From Arenibacter aquaticus (GTDB taxonomy: Bacteria > Bacteroidota > Bacteroidia > Flavobacteriales > Flavobacteriaceae): a DNA stretch of 64,000 nucleotides. The notes below the pieces were generated by a model. It ran no database searches. It saw only the letters and a program-made list of their open reading frames with translations, and was not told the origin of the DNA. Positions 1-7,745 of this stretch are shown here, one piece after another. The position numbers were made by a program, and so were the translations under genes. The stretch covers positions 62,001 through 126,000 of the forward strand of contig NZ_RQPJ01000001.1 of assembly GCF_003957295.1 (NCBI RefSeq), written 5' to 3'. Numbering within the stretch: the first letter of the stretch is position 1; the number at the start of each line of letters is the position of its first letter.

Positions 1-470
1 GGTCACTGATTATTTATATTTGTTAGTTATTTTTTTTATGTAATAAAATACTTAATACCAAAGTCTTTTGCTAGAATTTAGACACTGGTTCAATTACCAT
101 AACTCTTAGCACACTATCCATCGTGAAAACGAAAAAATAGTTCCATGCCAACCTACACATAATCAACTTTTCTTTTGTTAAGCCTGGCACCATCAAAACC
201 ACTTAAAGCCATTCAGAAAACTAAATCCTAAACACTTAACTAAGCAAATTCTTTAATTTAAACGATTAAGCTAATAAAAAAAGGATTTCCTCAAATAATT
301 TGGTTTAAAACGGAAATATAACATGAAACGCTGCATATAGCAACTTTCACTGGTTTTTTATTGAAATTATGTGCACGCGATGGATACGTGTATAATTATG
401 GATCCAGCACAAAAGTTGGTTGCAACTTAAAAAATATAGAATAGAATTTTACACACAATACAAAGTATCC
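1..470. other. AT-rich stretch without a recognisable gene
   Basis: No open frame of convincing length or composition and no RNA gene was recognised here on either strand. The stretch is AT-rich and ends at the terminator of the minus-strand tRNA-Gln gene. It may hold the 5' region of a gene to the left of the window, but I see no clear promoter. Confidence 0.5.
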
Positions 471-508
471 AAAAAAGAAAAATCCCGACACTTTCGTATC
501 GGGATTTA
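471..508 (-). terminator. Rho-independent terminator of tRNA-Gln
   Basis: An 8-9 bp stem (arms at 481-488 and 499-506) encloses a short loop. Read on the minus strand it is followed by a T-rich run (complement of 471-482). It lies directly downstream of the tRNA-Gln gene. Confidence 0.8.
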
Positions 509-520
509 AAATCAACCCTT

Positions 521-595
521 TGGTTGGCCTACTAGGACTCGAACCTAGAACGACTGGACCAAAACCAGCTGTGTTGCCAATTACACCATAGGCCA
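521..595 (-). tRNA. tRNA-Gln (anticodon TTG)
   Basis: Read on the minus strand the sequence folds as a full cloverleaf. It has a 7 bp acceptor stem (TGGCCTA with TAGGCCA), a 4 bp D stem GTGT/ACAC, an anticodon arm with a seven-base loop whose positions 34-36 are TTG, and a T arm CTAGG-TTCGAGT-CCTAG. The anticodon UUG reads Gln codons CAA/CAG. A discriminator A is followed by an encoded CCA (521-523), unlike the tRNA-Ser gene later in the window, which needs CCA added by nucleotidyltransferase. A perfect Bacteroidetes promoter lies just upstream and a terminator downstream, so this is a single-gene transcript. Confidence 0.95.
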
Positions 596-613
596 GTGCC
601 TTAATTGAGCGTG

Positions 614-643
614 CAAATTTAAAACAAAGTTTTATATGCACAA
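614..643 (-). promoter_or_regulatory. Bacteroidetes-type promoter of tRNA-Gln
   Basis: On the minus strand the sequence reads TTG (complement of 641-643), exactly 19 bases, then TAAATTTG (complement of 614-621). This matches the Bacteroidetes primary-sigma consensus TTG-N19-TAnnTTTG. Transcription would start about 607, some 12 bases ahead of the mature tRNA end at 595. Confidence 0.75.
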
Positions 644-880
644 ATATTTTTTGATCATATTCTAAAAAAAAGAAAAAATAATTTTGACAAGACCTTTTAC
701 AACTCCCCTAACTACCTATTTACCAATGGAGTTTAAATAAACTTGGATACAGTTATTTTTTTTTAGCCTAACCCACCAAACAAGACCTAAAGCCCCCAAG
801 TTGTTAAAGGTTTATCAAATAAATATCCCCATATCTATTATAATTAGTAAATTCGTCCCTTCGGATAAACAACTGACCGC

Positions 881-3800
881 ATGTTTTTAAAAAATTTTAA
901 AAAATGGGACACCATCACAGGATGGTTTGTTTTTTTTATAGCCCTTATTGTCTACGGAATAACGGTTGAACCCACCAGTAGTTTTTGGGATGCTGGAGAA
1001 TATATTGCCACCTCTGCCAAACTACAGGTAGGACACCCTCCAGGGGCACCTTTACTACAAATGATCGGTGCTTTTTTCGCCATGTTTGCATTGGAACCGG
1101 AGCAAGTGGCAAGAATGGTAAACCTTCTTTCCGGTGTTTCCAGTGCCTTCACCATTCTTTTTATGTTCTGGACCATCACCAACCTTACTAAAAAATTAAT
1201 AACCAAGGACACCGCTTTTACCAACAGCAAGGCTATGGCCGTATTGGGCAGTGGACTGGTAGGCTCCTTAGCCTTTACTTTTTCGGACAGTTTTTGGTTC
1301 AACGCCACCGAAACAGAAGTTTACGCCATGGCCAGTCTTATCATGTCGCTCTTACTGTGGCTTGGACTTAAGTGGGTAGACGACCTGGAGTCGCCCCGAG
1401 GCAACAAATGGATTGTACTTATTTCCTTTGTAGTGGGACTAACCTTTGGGATCCAATTCATGGGGTTTTTGGCCATTCCCACCATAGGCCTACTCTATTA
1501 TTTTAAAACCTACAAAACCACCACCATAAAGAATTTCCTATTGGCCAATATAGCCGTTGTGGCCATATTGATGTTGGTCTATAAATTTTCATTGACCTAC
1601 GTCCTTAAGCTTTTTGGATGGAGCGAGGTATTTTTTATCAACACCATTGGGCTTCCCTTTAATTCAGGGACAATCATAATGGGACTTATTTTTGTAGGCG
1701 CCTTTTATTGGGGCTTGCGCTACACCCGCAAAAACAACTACACAACGGCAAACACCATAGTTTTGTGTTTAATGTTTTTGTTCTTAGGCTTTTCTTCCTG
1801 GCTAATGCTCCCCATTAGGGCCAATGCCGATGTAGTAATCAACGAAAATGACCCTGCAGACGCCAGATCCCTTTTGGCCTACTACAACAGGGAACAATAC
1901 CCTGGTGTGGACAGTCCGGTATACGGAGCGTATTACTCCAACGCCTTTGCCCCGGCCGGGGAAGAAATGGACGAGAAGCCTAAATATGAAAAAGACCTTA
2001 AAACTGGAAAGTACGTTATAGTTAACCATTACAAGGATGCCTTACAGGGACCCAACCCAAAACACGTTGGTATACTTCCCAGAATGTGGAGCGAACAAAA
2101 TGCCGAAAACTATATGAAGTATTTTGATCCACTAACCTTTAGGATCAAATCGGATTACCTGGGCAACAATGAATTGCGACAAGCGGTAAATCAATTCAAG
2201 GACGGTTATGCCAAAGGGGAAATAGACACTGCCCAATACATGAGGTTCCTAAGGGAGTTTTCGGAATACATTGAGGTAGAACCCCCTACAGTTTTACAAA
2301 ATATTAAATACATGTTCGAATTTCAATTTGGATATATGTATTGGCGCTATTTTATGTGGAACTTTACAGGAAAGCAGGATGACATACAAGGACGATATGA
2401 CAATCACGGAAATTGGTTGAGCGGCCTTAACTTCATAGACAGTGCACGATTGGGAAGCCAGGAAAACCTCCCAAGCGACATCAAGAACAACAAGGGCAGA
2501 AACACCTATTTCTTCCTGCCCTTACTATTGGGTATTATTGGTCTTATTTTTCAGATCAGCAAAAATCCAAAACAGTTTTGGGCCCTATTCGTCTTTTTTC
2601 TGTTTACCGGGATCGCCATACAATTTTACACCAATCCGGCCATATTCCAACCAAGGGAACGCGACTATTCCCTGGTAGGCTCCTTTTATGTTTTTGGTAT
2701 TTGGATAGGTTTGGGCGTATATGCACTTTTTGACGAGTTCCAAAAACTTATAAACCCTAAGGTATTGGCTCCGGCCTTAACTATTTTATGCCTATTGGCC
2801 GTTCCTGGCGTTATGGCATTGCAGAATTGGGACGACCATGACCGCTCCAATAGGTATACCGCCAACTCAACCGCCAAAGCATATTTGGAATCTACCCAGA
2901 AAGACGCTGGCGCCATTCTTTTTACCATAGGTGACAATGACACCTTCCCATTGTGGTACGCCCAGGAGATTGAAGGCTACAGAACCGATGTAAGGGTGGT
3001 AAACACCAGTCTCTTTGCTACCGATTGGTACATAGACCAAATGAAAAAGAAAGCCTATGAAAGCGAGCCTATCCCCTCACAGCTGACCCATAACGAATAC
3101 AAGTGGGGGTCCAGGGATGCCATCTACTTTAATCAATTAACAGACAGCAGATGGAACATTAAGGATTTTATGAACTGGGTTGGTAGCGACAAAGAGCAGA
3201 CCAAATTCCGCAACATTTTACAAAAACAGGGAGCCGACCTGAGTCAGTATTCAGAGAGCAACTTGGATGTAGTGTACTACCCTACCAATAAAATAAGGGT
3301 ACCCGTAAACAAGAAAAATGTTTTGGAGAGCGGTTTGGTAAAGGCCAAGGATTCGGCCTTGATCGTAGATTATATAGATATTGACCTCCCCAAGAGCGCC
3401 CTTCCTAAGAACCGCATCATGATGTTGGACATCCTGGCCAACAACGACTGGAAACGTCCCATTTATTTTTCCGGAGGAAGCTTTGACCCTGGGGAATACA
3501 TATGGATGAAGGACTACCTACAATTAGACGGCCTTGTATACAAATTGGTACCTATTAAAACAACAAACCAAAGTGCATACGAAATGGGCAGGATAGATTC
3601 CGATCTTATGTATGACATTGTTAAAAAATGGAACTGGGGCAACTCCGGGAGCCCAGACATCTACCACGATCCCCAAACCCGTACCCAGGCATTATCTTTC
3701 AGGGGCAATTTGGCCCGACTTACTGAGACACTGATCAGTGAAAACAAGATAGAAAAGGCAAAGGACATCATCAATATTGCCATGAAAAACATGCCGGTAG

Positions 3801-4213
3801 AGCATTTTGGTTATTACGCCTTTGTTGAACCTTTTGTGGACGGCTATTATAAAGTTGGGGAAACCGAAAAGGCCAGAAATCTATTTCAAAAACTAAAAAA
3901 GATATATCAGGAACGATTGGATTATTTTGCCAACCTGCCCTTTGATGAGCAACGACTCTTTTTAGACGAAATTATTCCGGACCTAGAGGCCTACAGCAGA
4001 AATATAGATATATTGATTACCAATCAGGACAAGGAAAATGCCGAAAAAGAGACCTTAATATTCAATGAATATATTGACAAGTTTGAGCGATTCTACCGCA
4101 ACGATCCCATGGAAGGCCTTATGCCACCAAATTCCGATCCGGACTTAATAGACTCTACCTCCATGGATGCTATCCCAGAGGAAGTAAAGGACAGTATTGC
4201 TGTCCCGGAGTAA
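881..4213 (+). CDS. DUF2723 / TMEM260-like glycosyltransferase-C membrane protein
   Basis: A large (1110 aa) protein with many hydrophobic segments in the first 330 or so residues, starting with one at about 13-30, further membrane segments around 530-650, and a long soluble C-terminal part. The N-terminal loop carries DAGEYI (D37, E40) and the conserved HPPGAPL stretch typical of DUF2723. That family is of the GT-C type and is related to human TMEM260, a protein O-mannosyltransferase, so a role in O-glycosylation of exported proteins is likely by homology but unproven here. The last 150 or so residues look helical and repeat-like (possible TPR). The next gene is on the other strand, with a shared terminator between them. 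Confidence 0.85.
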   Translation: MFLKNFKKWDTITGWFVFFIALIVYGITVEPTSSFWDAGEYIATSAKLQVGHPPGAPLLQMIGAFFAMFALEPEQVARMVNLLSGVSSAFTILFMFWTITNLTKKLITKDTAFTNSKAMAVLGSGLVGSLAFTFSDSFWFNATETEVYAMASLIMSLLLWLGLKWVDDLESPRGNKWIVLISFVVGLTFGIQFMGFLAIPTIGLLYYFKTYKTTTIKNFLLANIAVVAILMLVYKFSLTYVLKLFGWSEVFFINTIGLPFNSGTIIMGLIFVGAFYWGLRYTRKNNYTTANTIVLCLMFLFLGFSSWLMLPIRANADVVINENDPADARSLLAYYNREQYPGVDSPVYGAYYSNAFAPAGEEMDEKPKYEKDLKTGKYVIVNHYKDALQGPNPKHVGILPRMWSEQNAENYMKYFDPLTFRIKSDYLGNNELRQAVNQFKDGYAKGEIDTAQYMRFLREFSEYIEVEPPTVLQNIKYMFEFQFGYMYWRYFMWNFTGKQDDIQGRYDNHGNWLSGLNFIDSARLGSQENLPSDIKNNKGRNTYFFLPLLLGIIGLIFQISKNPKQFWALFVFFLFTGIAIQFYTNPAIFQPRERDYSLVGSFYVFGIWIGLGVYALFDEFQKLINPKVLAPALTILCLLAVPGVMALQNWDDHDRSNRYTANSTAKAYLESTQKDAGAILFTIGDNDTFPLWYAQEIEGYRTDVRVVNTSLFATDWYIDQMKKKAYESEPIPSQLTHNEYKWGSRDAIYFNQLTDSRWNIKDFMNWVGSDKEQTKFRNILQKQGADLSQYSESNLDVVYYPTNKIRVPVNKKNVLESGLVKAKDSALIVDYIDIDLPKSALPKNRIMMLDILANNDWKRPIYFSGGSFDPGEYIWMKDYLQLDGLVYKLVPIKTTNQSAYEMGRIDSDLMYDIVKKWNWGNSGSPDIYHDPQTRTQALSFRGNLARLTETLISENKIEKAKDIINIAMKNMPVEHFGYYAFVEPFVDGYYKVGETEKARNLFQKLKKIYQERLDYFANLPFDEQRLFLDEIIPDLEAYSRNIDILITNQDKENAEKETLIFNEYIDKFERFYRNDPMEGLMPPNSDPDLIDSTSMDAIPEEVKDSIAVPE

Positions 4214-4220
4214 ACAACAC

Positions 4221-4254
4221 AAAAAAAACCGAGGTCTAGACCTCGGTTTTTTTA
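4221..4254. terminator. Bidirectional terminator between DUF2723 gene and thioredoxin-like gene
   Basis: A perfect palindrome at 4228-4247 (ACCGAGGTCT and its complement) has an A run on the left and a T run on the right. It can terminate the plus-strand DUF2723 gene and the convergent minus-strand gene. Confidence 0.85.
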
Positions 4255-4267
4255 ATTTTATAATGGC

Positions 4268-4564
4268 TTAAATATACTCGTTAAGAATACCTATCAGTGT
4301 ATTGGCATCCTGCTCTCCGCTCTGCCTCCACACCATTTCACCTTTTTTGTATATCATCAGGGTAGGCAAGCCCTTCACCCTAAGTGCCTGTGAAAGCTCC
4401 TTATTCTTATCCACATCAATCTTAATAACCTTGCCCTTATCCCCCAAGGCAGCAGCCACATCCCTAAGTACGGGGTGCATAGCCGTGGATTGCTCATTCC
4501 ACTCTGCATAAAAATCCAACAGCACAGGAACGTTTATATCAATTAATTCACCAAATTTAGACAT
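4268..4564 (-). CDS. Thioredoxin-fold protein lacking the CxxC active site
   Basis: At 98 aa this matches thioredoxin length and pattern: a hydrophobic strand PVLLDFYAEW, a second strand KVIKIDVDKN, the conserved cis-proline in GLPTL (P67), then a YKKGE strand and C-terminal helix. The canonical WCGPC is replaced by WNEQS (residues 22-26), so both redox cysteines are gone, and the protein has no cysteine at all. It cannot act as a disulfide reductase. A scaffolding, chaperone-like or binding role is possible but unknown. There is no signal peptide, so it is cytoplasmic. The gene stands alone between two terminator or spacer regions. Confidence 0.85.
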   Translation of the reverse strand: MSKFGELIDINVPVLLDFYAEWNEQSTAMHPVLRDVAAALGDKGKVIKIDVDKNKELSQALRVKGLPTLMIYKKGEMVWRQSGEQDANTLIGILNEYI

Positions 4565-4654
4565 ATAGTATACTTTGGGTTATAAACCAAAAATAAGAAA
4601 AAATGTTAAAAAACAACCAGCGCCATCACTTTTTAGCCCCCACAGCCATCAAAA

Positions 4655-5884
4655 TCAGACTAAAGTGCGCTTTTTCAGGGTTATGACCGTAATTTCGGGC
4701 CATATACCTACCCGACCCGGGTAGCCCAAATAGCCAAATCCACGGTTAACATTGATCATCTGCCCAAGCTCCTCATATACACCCGCCCAATACTTGTACC
4801 TCCATTTGACCGGACTCCATTTTACCCAGCCAGGTATCTCTATGCCAAATTGCATGCCATGGGTATGTCCGCTCAAGGTTAGATGGTAGTGGTAATCGTC
4901 CTTTAAGACTTCATCTTCCCAATGTGAAGGATCATGGCTCATCAAAATTTTAAAATCGCCCTTATTTATATCTGCAACAGCCTTTTTAAGGTCCCCGGCC
5001 TTTTTAAAGCCTCCCCTACCCCAATTTTCCACTCCAATCAAGGCAATTTTATCACTACCTTTTTGCAAATACCTGCTTTCGTTAAGCAATAGGTCAAAGC
5101 CCATTTCCCTTTGTAGCTCTTTTAGATCCTTTAGGTTCTTACTTTTTGCTTCCGCGGTCTCCCAGTCTACATAATCCCCGTAATCATGATTGCCCAAAAC
5201 CGAATACTTGCCATCCTTGGCCTCCAGAGTTGAAAAAAGGTCTTTCCAAGGATACATTTCCTCTGCCTTGTTGTTTACCATATCCCCGGTAAACAGCAAT
5301 ATGTCACTCTTCTGCTCGTTAATTAGGTTTATAGCGTATTCAATCTTCTCCCTATTGTCAAAGCTGCCACTGTGCACATCGGAAATTTGGGTTATACGAT
5401 ACCCATTAAAGCTATCCGGAAGATCATCAAACTCCAATTCGTACTTTAGGACCTTAAAGTTATATTTTCCTTTTATCATCCCGTACAACAATGCCGAAAA
5501 TGGCAACGCCGCAATGCCCATGGCAATAGCACTTAAAAACCTACGTCTCTCTGGAAGACTAAACTCCTTTGTCTCCCCAAACAGCTTTTGGTACCCACCG
5601 GCAAGGAACCTAAAGATGTCCTCGGAAAATAGAAAAATTATAGTGATGGATTTAAAAGCAAGCATGGCCAATAATAGACCAAACGCATAACTCTTTGAAA
5701 CGCTAAGCACCCTACCAGGGGTTTCACCCATTGTAAATTGATAAATAAAATTCCCCAGCACCAAGAGCGACATCAACATAAAAAAGTAATACACCCACGG
5801 ATAACGGGTCAAGGTGCGAAGTGCCTGCAAGGTATATATCCCTAGGACAAAATAAATCACCACAAAAATAATCCAACGTAACAT
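4655..5884 (-). CDS. Membrane-anchored metallophosphoesterase
   Basis: 409 aa. The first 140 residues hold about four hydrophobic segments (around 3-20, 31-50, 66-88 and 118-136). The C-terminal two thirds are a calcineurin-like phosphoesterase with all metal motifs visible: DVH (169-171), GDMVNN (200-205), GNHD (231-234), SHD (316-318) and GHTHG (339-343). The layout matches the YkuE/YaeI-type family of membrane-linked phosphoesterases, some of which act on lipid headgroups (lipid A or UDP-diacylglucosamine related). The substrate cannot be read from sequence. Basic residues ERRRFL precede the fourth hydrophobic stretch. Confidence 0.85.
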   Translation of the reverse strand: MLRWIIFVVIYFVLGIYTLQALRTLTRYPWVYYFFMLMSLLVLGNFIYQFTMGETPGRVLSVSKSYAFGLLLAMLAFKSITIIFLFSEDIFRFLAGGYQKLFGETKEFSLPERRRFLSAIAMGIAALPFSALLYGMIKGKYNFKVLKYELEFDDLPDSFNGYRITQISDVHSGSFDNREKIEYAINLINEQKSDILLFTGDMVNNKAEEMYPWKDLFSTLEAKDGKYSVLGNHDYGDYVDWETAEAKSKNLKDLKELQREMGFDLLLNESRYLQKGSDKIALIGVENWGRGGFKKAGDLKKAVADINKGDFKILMSHDPSHWEDEVLKDDYHYHLTLSGHTHGMQFGIEIPGWVKWSPVKWRYKYWAGVYEELGQMINVNRGFGYLGYPGRVGIWPEITVITLKKRTLV

Positions 5885-5936
5885 TCCTTAAAATTTTGAG
5901 GTAAAGATATTGGTTTCCAAAGCAATTGCTCACATT

Positions 5937-6665
5937 TTAATTTTCTTTAACGATACGCACCACTTCCCGAATGGTATCAATGCTGCTTACCCCAACTTCA
6001 TCTTCCCGCAAAAAGTGGGCCGTATTCATGGGTACTTTTGGGGTATGGTCCAAAGTCTTATGAAATTGAATCCCGGATAAATGCACCGCACCAAAACCCT
6101 TCTCCTTAAACTGAAACACATAGGTATCCCGTATTCCCCCTCCCGGCATTATAGTACAGCGGTCAGATTTCTGCAACAATTGGTACAACAGGGACAAACC
6201 AAGGGGAGAGGACTGTTCTTGCCCAGAACTTAGTATGGTATCTACACCCAACTCTTCCAACTGACTTAAGACAGCCAAAGGCTCTTTAACCCAATCAAAA
6301 GCCCTATGGAAGGTAAAATCCATGGGACTGGCCAGTGCTATCAACTCCTTGGTCCTTTCAACATCCAAGCTAAAATCTTTATGAAGTAGTCCGGAGACAA
6401 CCCCATTAAACCCCAGTTCGGCACAAATAGCCACATCATTCTTCATGACCTCAAATTCCAAGTCGGTATAGGTGAAATCGCCACTTCTGGGCCTTATCAG
6501 CACATTAACGGGAATAGAAATGTACTCCTTTATCATTTTTAACATCCCAAAAGAGGGGGTTACCCCTCCCACAGCCAGCTCTGCACAAAGCTCAATTCGG
6601 TCAGCTCCAGCCTTTTGGGCATTTACCGCAGATTCTAAAGAATTGGCACACACTTCTACAATCAT
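5937..6665 (-). CDS. cutC: CutC family TIM-barrel protein
   Basis: 242 aa, starting MIVEVCANS, with the CutC signatures AGADRIELCAELAVGG near the N terminus, LIRPRSGDF, FHRAFD and the glycine-rich MPGGGIRD. CutC was named for copper homeostasis, but its TIM-barrel fold and catabolic neighbours in Bacteroidetes leave the true function open. I chose the internal ATG at 6665 over the one at 6704. It gives the family N terminus and leaves 42 bases to the divergent glycosylasparaginase gene instead of 3. The divergent pairing with a glycoprotein-degrading enzyme suggests shared regulation. Confidence 0.85.
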   Translation of the reverse strand: MIVEVCANSLESAVNAQKAGADRIELCAELAVGGVTPSFGMLKMIKEYISIPVNVLIRPRSGDFTYTDLEFEVMKNDVAICAELGFNGVVSGLLHKDFSLDVERTKELIALASPMDFTFHRAFDWVKEPLAVLSQLEELGVDTILSSGQEQSSPLGLSLLYQLLQKSDRCTIMPGGGIRDTYVFQFKEKGFGAVHLSGIQFHKTLDHTPKVPMNTAHFLREDEVGVSSIDTIREVVRIVKEN

Positions 6666-6707
6666 ATTTCTTATATTTAGAGCCTTAAAAATAAACAACA
6701 ACACCCT

Positions 6708-7703
6708 ATGAAAAGAAGAAACTTCCTTAAAAATTCTACCCTTAGCACCGCGGGAATTATATCTGCCCCTCTTATTGCCTCATGCCAGGAAACCAAAAAG
6801 GACGTTACCCCTATTGCACCTACTTCGGAAAGCATTAAGCCCATTGTCATATGCACCTGGAATTTTAAAAATGCAACGGCAAAGGCCTGGGAAGTATTAA
6901 AAAAAGGAGGCTCCTCACTAGATGCCGTTGAACAGGGCGTTATGGTAGAAGAGGCAGACCTGGGCAATGAAACTGTGGGTAATGGAGGTAGACCGGACAG
7001 GGATGGCAATGTTACCTTGGACGCCTGCATCATGGACAAGGATGGTAATTGTGGCGCGGTACTATGCATGGAAAATATAGCCCACCCCATATCTGTAGCC
7101 AGAAAAGTCATGGAAGATACCCCCCATGTAATGTTGGCCGGAAAGGGAGCGGAACAATTTGCTTATGAAAAAGGGTTCCCTAAAACAAATTTACTTACAG
7201 AAAAGGCTAAAAAAGATTGGCTGGAATGGAAAAAGAAATCCAAGTACGAGACCATCATCAATATAGAGAACCACGATACTATTGGCATGCTTGCCATAGA
7301 TAAGGATGGGGACATAGCAGGAGCTTGTACCACCAGCGGCATGGCTTACAAGATGGCCGGTAGGGTTGGGGACTCCCCAATTATAGGGGCCGGATTATTT
7401 GTTGACAATGAGATTGGCGCAGCAACGGCCACAGGTGTGGGTGAGGAAGTAGTTAGGACCGTTGGAAGCTTTTTAATAGTAGAGCTTATGCGACAAGGCA
7501 AATCACCTCAGGAGGCATGTGAGGAAGGAGTAAGAAGAATCATGAAAAAAAACAAGGACAGGCGGGATTTCCAGATAGGGTTTATTGCCATCAACAAAAA
7601 AGGAGAAACTGGCGGATACTGTATTCACCCTGGCTTTAGCTACAGCAGCTATTCCGAAGCAGGGCAGCACAACAATACCACCGAAACCTTTTTAAAATCC
7701 TAA
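6708..7703 (+). CDS. N4-(beta-N-acetylglucosaminyl)-L-asparaginase (glycosylasparaginase)
   Basis: A 331 aa Ntn-hydrolase of the glycosylasparaginase family, which cleaves the GlcNAc-Asn bond of degraded N-glycoproteins. The autocleavage site HDTIGM is present, so Thr191 would become the N-terminal nucleophile of the beta subunit. Downstream family motifs include TTSGM and GRVGDSPIIGAG. The N terminus has a Tat-like RRNFLK and a lipobox ending at C26, so it is an exported lipoprotein, probably periplasmic, like the flavobacterial enzyme from Elizabethkingia. It is divergent from cutC and followed 43 bases later by polA. Confidence 0.9.
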   Translation: MKRRNFLKNSTLSTAGIISAPLIASCQETKKDVTPIAPTSESIKPIVICTWNFKNATAKAWEVLKKGGSSLDAVEQGVMVEEADLGNETVGNGGRPDRDGNVTLDACIMDKDGNCGAVLCMENIAHPISVARKVMEDTPHVMLAGKGAEQFAYEKGFPKTNLLTEKAKKDWLEWKKKSKYETIINIENHDTIGMLAIDKDGDIAGACTTSGMAYKMAGRVGDSPIIGAGLFVDNEIGAATATGVGEEVVRTVGSFLIVELMRQGKSPQEACEEGVRRIMKKNKDRRDFQIGFIAINKKGETGGYCIHPGFSYSSYSEAGQHNNTTETFLKS

Positions 7704-7745
7704 ATTAAAATTAACCGCATCCATATCACACAAGAACCATAACCC

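Noticed and set aside
396-641. 81 aa open frame on the minus strand
   Set aside because: It runs through the tRNA-Gln gene and its terminator.
5190-5690. 166 aa open frame opposite the metallophosphoesterase
   Set aside because: Antisense to a gene with all catalytic motifs; no protein-like composition.
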